Assembly (NCBI GenBank): GCA_037953745.1
Contig: JBAKBP010007938.1
Span: 1-64,000, forward strand
Direction of reading: 5' to 3'
Length of the DNA: 64,000 nucleotides
Source: Lithodes maja
Taxonomy: Eukaryota; Arthropoda; Malacostraca; Decapoda; Lithodidae
Below are positions 40,909-52,028 of the stretch, one piece after another. Positions within the stretch are counted from its first letter, which is position 1. Each line of letters begins with the position of its first letter. Both the position numbers and the translations under genes were made by a program. The notes under the pieces were generated by a model. It worked only from the letters and a program-made list of their open reading frames with translations, made no database searches and was not told where the DNA came from.

Positions 40909-43837
40909 AAAATGCACATGGGAGCCGGTTGAAACTGGGTCTGTTGAATGTTCGTTCCTTGCGTAACAAAATGGATCATATTTGCGAGATCTTGGATGAA
41001 CGTAACCTTGATGTATTATGTCTCACTGAGACCTGGTTGTTCGAGTCAGATCTGAATATTATCCAGGCGGCATTGCCTAAAACCCATTCCATAATAAATG
41101 TTCCTAGGCCTAGGGGAGATCATCCGGGTGGTGGAGTGGCAGTTGTCTACTCCACATCTCTGGTGAATATCTTGCAAATAAGCCATAACCCAGCCCCTCT
41201 TTATTATGAACTGTTGGAAGTGGAAATAAAACTCCATCAACAAATTCTAAGAATGGCAGTTGTCTATAGGCCTGGCCATCGTGGCACAGATAGGGGTTTT
41301 ATGGAAGAGTTTGGGCAGTTTCTTGAGGAATTTTCTGCTAAAACCGGAAGACTTTTGATATGTGGAGATTTTAATTACTGGGTTGACAGCCCTCATCTGA
41401 AGCCATTCTCTCCTGAGTTCCTTGAGTTGACTGATCAGAACAATTTTGTAAATCATGTGTCCCACCCAACTCATATCTTAGGACACACCCTTGACTTGGT
41501 TTTCTCTCCTGTGGGTTGTGGTGGTGTTCTGGATGTTGATGTTGAGAATGCTGACCCTAATACCTCTGATCATGCTTTGATTACTTTCAGCTTTGATTTC
41601 CCTAAGCCACTCACACATGAAAAAGTAATCAGATTTAGAAATTATAAAAATGCAGACCTAAATTTGGCTAGCAGTGAAGTAAAACAGTACTTGGGAAGTA
41701 TTGATACTTCCAACCTTACTTCAGATGAGCTGGTGGAGGTACATGGAAATGCACTTAAATTAGTGTTCGATCATCACTGTCCAGAAGTAGAGAAGAAAAT
41801 CATAGTACGAGATGATTCGCCCTGGTATAGCACTCGAGTTAAATTTCTTAGAAGAGCGCGTAGAAGAGCTGAACGTGAATGGCGGAAAAATAAAACAGAC
41901 TCTACATGGTTGCAATATCTGTCAGCCAGAAGAGCTGTGGTCCACAAAATCAAAGATGAAAAGAAAGTGTATTATCAGGGAAAAGTTGACTCGTGTGGTA
42001 ACGACCAGAGGAGGTTGGCTTCAATTGTAAACAGTTTACTTGGAAAAACAAGAGTCAGCTTAAGACCTTCTGTACCTGATGCCGAGTTGGCTGCCAACTT
42101 TGTGGCATTTTTTGCTGGCAAGATAACTCGCATAAGACAGGAACTGGATGATGCTTCTGTTGGTGAAGAACTTTCAGTTGTACTCCAACCCCGACACATT
42201 CCTAATACAGTAATGTCCTCTCATCCTTTCACTCAGTAGAGGTGGACATGATCTCGTCCTACATAAGAAACCTCAATAAAACATTTTGCCCGTTGGATCC
42301 CATAAATGTTTCCAAGCTACCAAGAGTCTATGATCACACAGTTGAGTTTATTTCCAAAATAATTAATAAGTGCTTCTCTGAAGGTAGCTTCCCACATTCT
42401 GAAAAGCATGCACTACTCCGACCTACTCTAAAGAAACCTGGACTTGATGTTGAGAACATGTTGAACTATCGTCCTGTCTCCAACCTGTCCTTCATATCAA
42501 AGATATTAGAGCGTGCAATACTTGACCAATTACAACCACTACTTCAGCAGAATGAAACTATCCCAATTTTTCAGTCTGCTTACCGACAGCATCATTCAAC
42601 TGAAACAGCATTGATTAGAGTACATAATGATCTAGTTGAGAACATTTGCAATGGTGTGGCCTCACTATTGGTCTTGCTTGATCTCTCTGCGGCTTTTGAC
42701 ACAGTGGATCACAAGTTGTTATTGAGTGATCTTTATGATTGTGGTGTGCGTGACTCCGCTCTCTTGCTTCTTGGGTCGTACTTGTCAGGTAGATCCCAGA
42801 GTGTGATGGTAAATCAAGTGGTCTCGGACTCGACACCCCTGCAGTATGGTGTTCCGCAGGGATCAGTTTTAGGTCCTATCCTATTTATAATTTATATTAG
42901 CAGTTTGTCTCTTCTGCTTCGTGCACATAATGTCACCTTTCACTTTTATGCAGATGACACCCAGATTTATGTGAGAATCACAAATATAGTTGATATACGG
43001 AGTAAGATGGAATTGTTGATGTCTGATATCAAGAAGTGGATGAGAGCGAGAAAACTTAAACTAAATGATGGTAAAACTGATATTCTCATCATCCGAGGAA
43101 ATAGAAGAGCTGATGATATAGTAGGTGCCCTCTCCATCAATGTGGGTGGATCTCAGCTGCGACCGGCCAACTCTGTTCGAAATCTGGGTGTATATGTGAA
43201 CTCCCGATTAGATTTCAAAGAGCATGTAAACCAGATAGTTAAAAGTTGTTACTTGCACATCAGAAATCTCTATTTGGTGAAGCCGTTTATAACCAGACGT
43301 TGCCTCCTGATGTTGGTTCACTCATTGGTCTTCTCTCGTGTTGATTATTGCAATGCCCTGTTGGTGGGTCTTCCAAATTATATTTTGAAGAAAGTTCAGT
43401 CTGTTCTTAACAGGGCCGCAAGACTAATTTTTGGTGTTCCACCTAGAACTCCTACTACATCTCTTCACATAGAACTGCACTGGCTGCCAGTAAGAGCAAG
43501 AATAGAATTTAAGTTGTGTTTGGTGACCTTTAAGGTTCTCAAATTTGGTGAGCCTAGGTACCTTGCGGAGCTGCTCAGGCGCCCACCGGCACACCATGGT
43601 GTAGTTGTGCGTCATGACAATGACCCTTTTCGTCTTGATGAACCATGGGCTTTCCAGCAGTCTTCTTTCTTTGAGAGGTCTTTCTCCTACATGGCTCCGA
43701 GGTTGTATAACAGGTTGCCGCTGTCCATGAGACAACTGAGTTCTGTTGAATGCTTCAAGAGACAACTTAAGACTTTTCTCTTTGAGAGAAGCTATGATCT
43801 TGAGAGAGGTGTCATGGCAGATGGCTATAGAGTTTAG
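40905..43837 (+). pseudogene. LINE-D ORF2, endonuclease plus reverse transcriptase, one frameshift
   Basis: The first frame (open from about 40905 to the TAG at 42237) encodes the apurinic-type endonuclease: LGLLNVRSLRNKMDHI, LCLTETWL, GGGVAVVY, LICGDFNYWVD and SDHALITF. A one-base deletion at about 42233 then moves the frame, and 42242-43837 continues with LDPINVSKLP, LNYRPVSNLSFISKILE, QSAYRQHHSTETAL, DLSAAFDTVDH, GVPQGSVLGPILF, FYADDTQIY and the L2-type tail ELHWLPVRARIEFKL. All catalytic residues are present. The element would nick DNA and prime reverse transcription at the nick. The lesion is one base, so the copy is young or the base is a sequence error. Confidence 0.9.
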
Positions 43838-44253
43838 GCTATTTTGCCACTGCTAGTGATTGTTAAATGTGTGTTGTATATAAGCCTTCTTTTGATGCAT
43901 TGATTTTTTTTTCTTTTTTCTTTCTCTTTTCGAGCGCTAGTGAATTCTTCGGAAAAATTGGCGCTTATGAGAAATAAGTAACATGCCTATTATTATTATT
44001 ATTATTATCGATACAGTACCGGTATACAAAATTTGTACAAAACACCAATATTAGTAGTACAAAGGAAATCAAGCAACAACAGATCTAGTGACCCTTCTAG
44101 GCTGCTTGTCCTCCAAAACACTGAGGATCAAGTGTCCAAACAGTGGTTTAGAGTGGGTAAGGGAACATTGGAAAGGGAACTAATGTCCGTGGCAGGATTA
44201 GGAAGTTAGTAGGGGACAGATGGGTTAGTAACTGAGGGGAGGATAAAATAAAG
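43838..44253. other. LINE-D 3' UTR followed by LINE-E 3' UTR
   Basis: Plus-strand 3' UTR of LINE-D to about 44009; then sequence that on the minus strand follows the LINE-E stop at 44254. No separate gene. Confidence 0.6.
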
Positions 44254-44568
44254 TTATTCATTTACAAACGCAGTCAGTCGCGGGTTTGATGCGAGATATT
44301 TGTCTAGGCGGAGTTTAAATGAATCAACGGTGCTGCAGTCTATAACGTCTCGGGGAAGCCCATTCCACAAGTTGACAACTCGATTGAAGAAGAAATTCTT
44401 AGATTCGTGTGAGTTAAAAGATTTACCGATAATTTTGCAACCGTTTCCTCGCGTGTAATTAGACTGGTCGATAGTGAAGTACTTACTACAGTTCATATTG
44501 TCGATGCCTTTGATGATTTTGAACACTTGAATTAAGTCACCTCTATATCTGCACTGGGTTAAAGGAAA
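44254..44568 (-). pseudogene. LINE-E C-terminal part
   Basis: FPLTQCRYRGDLIQVFKIIK then FNSHESKNFFFNRVVNLWNG and RDVIDCSTVDSFKLRLD to a TGA at 44254. This is the conserved tail of jockey/CR1-type ORF2. It joins directly to the segment right of the pogo-like MITE. Confidence 0.88.
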
Positions 44569-44570
44569 TA

Positions 44571-44967
44571 CAGTAGAACCTCGCTCTTTCGGACTAATTG
44601 GGGGAGACCCCTGTCCGAAAGTGTCAAAAGTCCGAACTCACACTTCAGCCTTTCAGACAAATCCAAAAGGCTGAAATAATGTCCGAAGTTTATAAGTCCG
44701 CAACTCGGCTCTTCGGTCCGAATATGAAATAATTTTTCTCAGCCTTTCAGACAAATCCGAAAGGCTGAAGCATGAGTCCAAAGTTTATAAGTCCGAATAC
44801 ACATTCACCTAACCAGACAAGTCCGAAACTCGGCTCTTTGGTCCGAATGCGATTTAATTTTTCTCAGCCTTTCAGACAAATCCGAAAGGCTGAAGCATGA
44901 GTCCGAAGTTAAATGTAGTCCGAAAAGGATGGAGGTAAGAGAATTCCGAAAGAGCGAAGTTCTACTG
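44571..44967. mobile_element. pogo/Tigger-like MITE with TA duplication
   Basis: TA at 44569-44570 and 44968-44969. Ends CAGTAGAACCTCGCTCTTTC and GAAAGAGCGAAGTTCTACTG are inverted copies with one difference. The interior holds three tandem variants of CAGCCTTTCAGACAAATCCG...GTCCGAA. CAGTAGAAC(C/T)TCG termini with TA targets are typical of pogo/Tigger elements. 397 bp, non-coding. Confidence 0.92.
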
Positions 44968-45056
44968 TAAATTTAATTCTCTAAGACGCTCTTCGTATGG
45001 TTTGTTCTTTAGGCTAGGTAGAGTATAATTTTGGTAACTCTACGTTGAACTCGTTC

Positions 45057-46110
45057 TATCTATCTATCTATTGCCTGACGCCGTGATCCCCGAAGGGGTG
45101 GTCACGAACGAACCGCCCCCATGCACCTCTGTCCCCAGTCAGTCGACGCCCCTCCCCCCAACCAGCACCGCCTTCGTTCATGTACTTCCTCACTCCATCC
45201 TTCCAGCTCTCATTCGGTCTACCTCTCCCTCTCGTACACCCTCTTAGTCATTCTCTCGCTTTCCATATGGCCGAACCATCTCAAGTTGTTCCTTTTCACA
45301 CTTTCCAGCACATCTACCTCCACACCACACCTCCTTCTTACTTCCTCATTAGTCTGTCTATCCCTCCATGTAACTCTGCACGCACTCCTTAAGTAATTCA
45401 TTTCCACTGCTCTCACTCTTGGTCTGAGACTCTCAACCAACGTCCATCCTTCACTTCCGTAAGTCAGTGTCGGGATTACCACACTGTCATGCAAGGACTT
45501 CTTCACTTCCATACTGACCACCCTATTTCTTGTTACTGCTTTTAGCGTTCCTACAACCCTCTTCCCCTGTTGTACCCTCTCCCGCAGTTCTTCATCCATA
45601 GTCCCATCTTTACTCAACACACTGCCCAGATACTTAAAAGAGTTGACGATCTCCATAGCCTGACCGTTCAGCTTCACCTCACACTCTGTGACTTCACCCC
45701 TTTCGAAGACCATAACCTTGTTCTTCCCCGCATTTACCTTCAAATTCCGTTTTTCGCACACTGTTCCAAACTTATTTACCAGACCCTGCAACTTCCATTC
45801 ATTATCACTCATCAGAACTGTATCATCCGCAAACAGCAGTATAGGTAGCTTCCACTCAATTCCCTCCCTTTTCAGCGATACACCAACATCCACTGCTCTT
45901 GATAGTATTTATTTCATGACTCCATCCATATATACAGTAAACAACCACGGGGACATCACGCACCCCTGTTTCAAACCAACATTAAGGTCAAAGAACTCGC
46001 TCTGCTCACTCTCCACACGTACTGCCGCCTTTGCACCCTCATCCATGCTCTTCACTGCTTTCAGCAACTTGCCCTCTACTCCGTATATTCTAAGTACTTT
46101 CCACAAACCT
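45057..46110 (-). mobile_element. RTE-like LINE, 5'-truncated, inserted in LINE-E
   Basis: The 3' end is a (GATA)n tail at 45057-45071, then the same CCCCGAAGGGG-bearing 3' end as at 12767. The 5' end stops inside the RT at about 46110. LINE-E resumes on both sides within the codons of its KLER motif. The TSD is at most a few bases. About 1.05 kb. Confidence 0.88.
45110..46110 (-). pseudogene. RTE-like reverse transcriptase fragment
   Basis: WKVLRIYGVEGKLLKAVKSM, then GLKQGCVMSPWLFTVYMDGV, then a TAA at 45909-45911, and in the same frame VDVGVSLKREGIEWKLPILL and FADDTVLM (catalytic). Then GKNKVMVFERGEVTE, LNGQAMEIVNSFKYLGSVLS, LTYGSEGWTLVE, YLRSACRVTWRDRQTN and RWFGHMESERMTKRV. A frame change near 45225 leads into GRPNESWKDG and the C-terminus. 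The N-terminal endonuclease is missing through truncation. Confidence 0.9.
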
Positions 46111-46349
46111 TCTCTAGCTTGTTTATATCTTTTTGGTAATAAGGGCACCAGGATTTAACGCAGTATTCCAGAAGAGGGCGGACTAAAGAATTGGAAAGGA
46201 TTAGGATAACTTCTTTGTAATTATGCTCAAATGACCTGCCTATAAAGCCAATTATTTTGTTTGCCTTCTTAACAACTTCTGAACATTGTTGACTCGGTTT
46301 TAGGTTACTCGATATTGTTACTCCCAGATCGGTTTCTCTGTTTACATTC
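46111..46349 (-). pseudogene. LINE-E RT segment between piggyBac-2 and the RTE insert
   Basis: NVNRETDLGVTISSNLKPSQ, CSEVVKKANKIIGFIGRSFE and NSLVRPLLEYCVKSWCPYYQ follow directly on the frame left of piggyBac-2 (YSMNGTQLK). Confidence 0.9.
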
Positions 46350-46734
46350 TTAACCCTCCGACCCCGGCTAGGGAATATCGTAACTGTACTCTGTGTCCGG
46401 GGGTTTTCAGGAATTTTGGTACAAGTTGACTCACATGTTACTCCTGAAATACATTACACAAAGTTATAAAAAAAACAGAAAAATGTAGCACAAACCTTCA
46501 TGTGTAGAATGCCGTTGAGTAGAGGTCTCTAGCCCAAGTGATTGCATAATGGTGAGCGCGGGAAGTGGAGTGATTTTTATGCGTGAAAATCATCCCGCGT
46601 TCGGATGCGTCGCCTTGGCCCAGGCCGCGGCTCGTCGCGCCAAACTTTTTACCTCCCGGAGGCGATTTTATGTATTGATAGTGATGTTATTATAGTTATT
46701 TGTAGTCCAATTATATAAAATATGTGTATTAGGC

Positions 46735-47245
46735 TATCATTTTCACTAATATTTCACATTTTCACTCGATACCGTAGTTTTTATGAGTAATTGAGGTAGG
46801 TTATTGTTATATTAGGCACTGATTATTCGTTATCACAGGTGTTTATTATACTTTGGCCATCAAATCTTAGGTCTTGTGTCACTTTCACTTTGACAAATAT
46901 GCTTTAGAGAGTGTCACTGTCACTGATAATGCTCATTTTCACTTGATACGGTACATTTTATTAGTAATTGAGGTAGGTTATTGTTATATTAGGCACTGAT
47001 TATTCGTTATCACAGGTGTTTATTATACTTTGGCCATCTAATATTAGTTCGTGTGTCACTTTCACTTTGGTAAATATGCTTGAGAGAGTGTCACTTTCAC
47101 TGATAATGCTCATTTTCACTTGATACGGTACATTTTATTAGTAATTGAGGTAGGTTATTGTTATATTAGGCACTGATTATTCGTTATCACAGGTGTTTAT
47201 TATACTTTGGCCATCTAATATTATGTCATGTGTCACTTTCACTTA
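46735..47245 (-). repeat. piggyBac-2 3' tandem array, about 3 units
   Basis: The units contain GTGTCACTTTCACTT and CACTGATTATTCGTTATCAC, homologous to the array of piggyBac-1 and piggyBac-3. Confidence 0.88.
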
Positions 47246-47424
47246 GTTATATGCTTTGTAAACGTTTTATATACAATTTATTGTGTCTTTTTTCACTTAT
47301 TTATATATGTTTTCATAATACATGACTTTTTTTATCACAATACACCTGTACATTGTTTTATTTCCACTTGTTGCCTATATACATACATATTGTCAGTCTT
47401 TGGTACTTTCACTATGATTATTAG

Positions 47425-50376
47425 TTAGTACTCCTGCTTGCTGTGGTATTCAGCAAAGCACGGTATAGGACATAGTGACAGTCGGCACTCCACACACTGC
47501 ATGGTGGTCTTTTTCTGCTTCCTCGGCCTCACCTGGCTGTTCCAGCAGACATGGCACCGCCTTCTGCTAATGGTGACTCCATCTCGTTCCAGAGGCAGGT
47601 AACCGAGCTTGTGCACACTTACAAACTGTGCAGCCTGCATGCGGTCCTGAACGGGGCGCCCAGGTTGTGCCACTGCCCTCTGTGGCATAGCATACCTGTC
47701 CAGGAGCTCCACCAACACCTGTTTTTGGAACCTCCGCAGGCTACTGAACTTCCTGGGTGTGCGCGGATTCCGAAGCCTGTAGATATTATAGGCATTCAGC
47801 ATTGACATGTCCACCATGTGCAGAAAGAACTTTTTGTACCATCTGCACGAGGTACGCAGACAGTCGATGAAGCCTATCTGCATGTCGGACTTGTCCACCA
47901 GCCTCATATTTATGTTGTAGTCCAGGACAGCATCGGGCTTGGTCACCCTGACTTTGGTGCGGCGATCCACCTTGCCAGTCTCAACCATTTCCCCCTTGTG
48001 GACGGTGCTCAGGATGTTGACCTTCCGCTGGTCGTGCCAGTGGATAGCCAGAATGGGTCCCGACTTCTTCTTGAAGACATCGCCTTTCTTTGTTTTAGGA
48101 GGGAAACTTGGCATGCCCTTCCTTTTTGCTCTAACTGTGCCTACAGTCCCCGTCTGGCGCTCATGGAGGTACTTTGAGAGAGTGGGGGACGTGTAGTAGT
48201 TGTCCGTGTAGAGGACGTGATTCTTTTCGAAGTACCGGTTCATCATGGCTTGAACCACTGCTCCGCCAAAGCCAATGAGGGGGTCTATTGCCACGTCCCC
48301 TTCCTTCCCGCTGTAGACCAGGAAGTCCAGGACATAGCCAGTTTGGCAATCGCACAGCACAAAGAACTTTATACCAAAGCGATGTCTCTTTGAGGGGATG
48401 TACTGCCTGAAGCTCAGCTTTCCCCGGAACAGCACAAGAGACTCGTCAATACAGACGTTGCAGAAGGGCATGAAGTAGGACGTGAAACGTTCTCTCATCA
48501 TCTCGTACAACGTCCTAATTTTCCACAGTTTGTCAGGGAGATGCATGTCGGTGTTGGTGACAAGATGGAGCGCTCCGAGGATGTCGAGGTACCGGTCCCG
48601 AGAGATGTATTTCCCGAAGGCAGGGGTGGATATTAGATCTTTGGTGATCCAATAGTCAGCCAACCTGTGCTTCTTCACATGAGGCATTAGCATGGTGATT
48701 GCCAGGAACACCATGAACTCGGGATGAGTCACTGGGGTCCACCGCTTCATGTGGCCCTTGGTCACCTTGCCAAAAAAGTTAACCTGGATTTGGTAATGCT
48801 TATTTGTCTCTTTTATGACAAAGTCAGTAACCTCCTTATCAAAAAAAGCCTCAAAAAGCTCATGTGGTCGAGCATTGGGGCCTGCAGGAAAACTTGGGGT
48901 AACTCCTGGAGCATCCTGTACCTCATCAAAAGGGGTTACATCAGGGTCAATGACTTCATCAGCAGCCACATCCTGCCAGTTGAAAACATAAAATCCGTCC
49001 TTCTGGCGACGCTGACGAGGAGCTACAGCGGGGGCAGCACGCCCACGAACTTTGGCGGCGCGAACCCTAGGGCGGCCAGGAGCGCGACGGCGCCCAGGCC
49101 CAGCCCGGCGGCCAGCCAGGCGGCCAGGGCGGCCAGGAGCACGACGGCCCTGGGCAAAGCGTCTGGGTTGAGGGTCGTCGATGTCCATAAATTCGTCATC
49201 GTCGTTGTCGTCAGAGCCGTCATCTTGCCCTGACGGTGGACCCAGGTAATCATGGCCAGAGTCGTCTGTGAGGTGCCCTTCATCTTCAGAGCCCCCCTCA
49301 TATTCTTGCGGGGAACGAATGATGCGTGGGCGGCGTGTAGGTCGGCGAGGTGGGGAAGGAGTGGGAGATGAGGCTCTGTCATCTTCATACAGAGGTTCGG
49401 GGCTCCTTGGCCTACGACGAGTCTTAGACAGCACTGGTTCAGTGTCTGTAGGTGCAGGTATGGATGCGAGGTCAAACACATCATGAGGAACCTCTGTTGT
49501 AGGCTGGAGAGGTGGGGTGGACCCTGGGGAAACTTGCGGGGGCGTATGGCTGGGAGCGGCAGGGGTGGAAGCCGCAGGGGTGGAAGCCGCGGGAGCCTCG
49601 AACAAAGAGCGCCTACTTGTAGCTCCTTTTTTGACATATTTTCTCCCTTTTCCCTTTTCTTTAGTAGTATGTCTCCTCTCGGGGGAAATAGGGGGTAAAT
49701 AGGCCGAAAGTGGGGGTTCCTCAACCCTAGGCAGTGCTGGTGGTGGTGGGGAAGAATGGCGGGAGCCTGGGGCAACTTGGGTGGCGTGGGTAGATAAGGA
49801 AGACAATGGCGGGTCAACCTCGGCCTCACGCGCAGCCTCACTGGCACCCTCACGCACTGCTCCCTCACCAACTTTTAGGGCCTCTTTCCTGGCTGTCGCG
49901 GCCGCCTTTTTGAGCACTTGTTTCTTATAGAAACGTATCTTGAATGGGGATTTAGCTGGCGAAGGGCTAGGTGTCGTGTCACTCAACCTAAACTTGGTAG
50001 TCGACCTAGTGCTGTCCCATTCGCTCACTCTCACTAGACTCTCATCACCTTGCACAACTATGTCACGTTCAGTACTATCATCACTTTCATCGTCATGCTC
50101 AAATCCAATAAAAAGCGCGTCTCTTTCACGGATTTCTTCTATATCGTCAAAATCCTCACTATAGTGAGACTCGTAAGACTCGGAGCTATCACTGCCCAAG
50201 TCATCACCAATTTTTTGGCCTTCACCACGTTCATAACTCCTCAAAGCTATTTCAATACCTCCGGGAGTCAACGCATCTTGTGCGTGCATTCGCGTTAGGG
50301 CGCGACGAACATGGGCAGGCGTCGAAGGGAGTGTGGAATCGGACACAAGGGAATCACTTTTTGGGCTAGTATCCAT
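47425..50376 (-). CDS. piggyBac-2 transposase, 983 aa, intact
   Basis: Start at ATG 50376 (MDTSPKSDSLVSDS), chosen by alignment with the piggyBac-3 start. The same frame is open further upstream only because the LINE-E RT frame reads through the transposon end. Residues 1-300 are acidic and Ser/Pro-rich; about 400-450 is Arg/Pro/Gly-rich (GRPGRLAGRRAGPG), resembling AT-hooks and a nuclear signal. The core from PHELFEAFFD onward is the DDE-type piggyBac domain with IDESL, YTDNY and VDKSD aspartates. The C-terminus is a Cys-rich finger (CHVCWNSQVRP...CVECRLSLC). It cuts both strands at TTAA and rejoins without footprint. It is diverged from copies 1 and 3, especially in the N-terminal region, but has no stop or frameshift. 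Confidence 0.93.
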   Translation of the reverse strand: MDTSPKSDSLVSDSTLPSTPAHVRRALTRMHAQDALTPGGIEIALRSYERGEGQKIGDDLGSDSSESYESHYSEDFDDIEEIRERDALFIGFEHDDESDDSTERDIVVQGDESLVRVSEWDSTRSTTKFRLSDTTPSPSPAKSPFKIRFYKKQVLKKAAATARKEALKVGEGAVREGASEAAREAEVDPPLSSLSTHATQVAPGSRHSSPPPPALPRVEEPPLSAYLPPISPERRHTTKEKGKGRKYVKKGATSRRSLFEAPAASTPAASTPAAPSHTPPQVSPGSTPPLQPTTEVPHDVFDLASIPAPTDTEPVLSKTRRRPRSPEPLYEDDRASSPTPSPPRRPTRRPRIIRSPQEYEGGSEDEGHLTDDSGHDYLGPPSGQDDGSDDNDDDEFMDIDDPQPRRFAQGRRAPGRPGRLAGRRAGPGRRRAPGRPRVRAAKVRGRAAPAVAPRQRRQKDGFYVFNWQDVAADEVIDPDVTPFDEVQDAPGVTPSFPAGPNARPHELFEAFFDKEVTDFVIKETNKHYQIQVNFFGKVTKGHMKRWTPVTHPEFMVFLAITMLMPHVKKHRLADYWITKDLISTPAFGKYISRDRYLDILGALHLVTNTDMHLPDKLWKIRTLYEMMRERFTSYFMPFCNVCIDESLVLFRGKLSFRQYIPSKRHRFGIKFFVLCDCQTGYVLDFLVYSGKEGDVAIDPLIGFGGAVVQAMMNRYFEKNHVLYTDNYYTSPTLSKYLHERQTGTVGTVRAKRKGMPSFPPKTKKGDVFKKKSGPILAIHWHDQRKVNILSTVHKGEMVETGKVDRRTKVRVTKPDAVLDYNINMRLVDKSDMQIGFIDCLRTSCRWYKKFFLHMVDMSMLNAYNIYRLRNPRTPRKFSSLRRFQKQVLVELLDRYAMPQRAVAQPGRPVQDRMQAAQFVSVHKLGYLPLERDGVTISRRRCHVCWNSQVRPRKQKKTTMQCVECRLSLCPIPCFAEYHSKQEY

Positions 50377-50564
50377 GTTGGCGGCAGGGTAGAGACTGGC
50401 GTACATGCTGTCTGGTAGCGCCGCCTGGTGACCACGGAGCAAAATTTGTACGCGCGCCATTCGAAAAGCACTCACGCAAGCAATGGTACAGTGGTGTACC
50501 ACCCGGGTTCCTCGGGCCAAAAAAAAATGGTACACACGTGTACCACCCGGGGTCGAAGGGTTAA

Positions 50565-52001
50565 GCTGAGTGCCATTCATCGAATAGTTTGCTTTCTCAT
50601 TTAGGTATCCGATATGTAGTACTTTACATTTATCCGCATTGAAACTCATTTGCCAAATTTGGGCACAACAATAACATGACAATTTATCAAGATTGTGTTG
50701 CATATCGTCAACTTGTTCTTTTGAGATTACGCTATTTGCAATTTTTGTATCGTCAGCAAATTTTGAGATTGTACAGGTGAAACCCTCATCTATGTCGTTG
50801 ATGTAAATTAGAAAGAGAATTGGTCCTAGTACCGATCCCTGGGGTACCCCGCTACTTACATTGGTCCATTTAGATGCCTTACCGTTTATGACTACTCTTT
50901 GCTTTCTGTCGCTGAGCCAATTTTCTATCCATTTCAACACACCGTCTTGTATTCCATGCGCTTTTAGTTTTAGCAGTAAACGTTTGTGGGGAACTTTGTC
51001 AAAGGCCTTTTGAAAATCAAGGTATATAATATCTACAACTTTACTCTCATCGTAGAGGTTGAGGATATCGTGGAAGAAGTCTAAGAGGTTTGTTAAACAG
51101 GAACGTTTTTTACGAAAGCCGTGTTGAGTATCTTTAAGTATGTTATTTTCCTCTAAGTGATTTACGAGTCTGTCTCTTATGACTGTTTCTAGCATTTTAC
51201 ATACAACTGAGGTTAAGCTAATTGGACGATAGTTACTGGGTAGGGATTTGCTGCCTTTTTTTAATATCGGTGTTACGTTGGCTAGCTTCCACTGATCAGG
51301 CATAGTTCCAGACTGCAAGGATTTATTGAATAGTAATGTCAGTGGTTTGGAGAGCTCATCCTTAGCTTCCTTTAGAACTCTAGGCGAGATTGTATCAGGT
51401 CCAGGCGTTTTATTTACCTTGAGTTTATCTAAACAGTTCAATACTTCTCTCTCTGTAACGGTGATATTGCTTAGAACATCTGAATTATCCATCTGAATCG
51501 GCGATGGTGTAGGGATATCACTGAGGTCTTCTGTTGTAAAAACTGATGCAAAGAAGGTATTGAGGGCATTACTCATTTGTACTTCGTCTTTGGTGTATTC
51601 TCCATTTTCATCGACTAATGGTCCAACAGTTGAAGTAACTACTTTTTTCTTTCTGATATAACTATAGAATTCTTTCGGGTTTGTTTTACTTTGATTCGCA
51701 ATATGTAACTCTTGGGTCTTTTTACTTTGCGTTATTAACTTTTTGGCTTTGCGTCGCAGCTCTACAAATTTCACCCGTTCTTCGTAGTTTTGTGAGGATT
51801 TTACTCTATCATTAGCAAATTTTTTAGCAAGCAGACAGTTTGAAATATCTTTATTCCACCATTTGGGCTTATTATTATGGCCTGGACGCCGTATTTTCGA
51901 TGGTCTTGCACTGCTTTTAGGTAAGTGGTTTCGAATAACTTCCAAGATGTATTTATGTCGTTATTGTTAATTAAAAAGCTCCAGTCAGTTTCTTTAAACA
52001 T
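50565..52001 (-). pseudogene. LINE-E reverse transcriptase, N-terminal part
   Basis: Reading from 52001: KETDWSFLINNNDINTSWKL, a frame change near 51940, then NNKPKWWNKDISNCLLAKKF, NVTPILKKGSKSLPSNYRPI, DTQHGFRKKRSCLTNLLDF, YLDFQKAFDKVPH, GVPQGSVLGPILFLIYINDI, SKFADDTKIANSV and VLHIGYLNEKANYSMNGTQL, then the piggyBac-2 TTAA. Catalytic YLDF and FADD are intact. The frame continues without a stop into the transposon. Confidence 0.92.
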
Positions 52002-52028
52002 AGCTCTAAGTTTATGAAAGTTTGCTTT

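Larger units (their letters stand above)
39380..44009 (+). mobile_element. LINE-D, near-complete L2/CR1-like retrotransposon
   Basis: A two-ORF non-LTR element: 5' leader, ORF1 (39538-40908), ORF2 (40890s-43837) and a 3' UTR. It ends in a hairpin-like GGCGCTTATGAGAAATAAGT and a (TAT)n microsatellite at 43988-44008, the usual 3' end for L2/CR1 elements. The 5' boundary is uncertain; a GC-rich hairpin CTACCTGGGTTTTACCCAGG at 39397 may be near the start. Only one indel separates ORF2 from being open. Confidence 0.88.
46350..50564 (-). mobile_element. piggyBac-2, complete element
   Basis: TTAA at 46350-46353 and 50561-50564. The ends next to them are CCCTCCGACCCCGGCTAGG and CACCCGGGGTCGAAGGG, forming the terminal inverted repeat with the CCC/GGG start usual for piggyBac. 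Layout on the minus strand: 5' leader with two subterminal CACCCGG repeats, transposase, 3' region with about three units of the 177-bp array (46735-47245), GC-rich hairpin segment and end. It sits in the RT frame of LINE-E. Confidence 0.95.

Noticed and set aside
47425..51945. A single 1506-residue host gene fusing RT and transposase
   Set aside because: The TTAA junction, intact LINE frame on both sides and complete transposon ends show a piggyBac insertion in a LINE; only the chance read-through is real.
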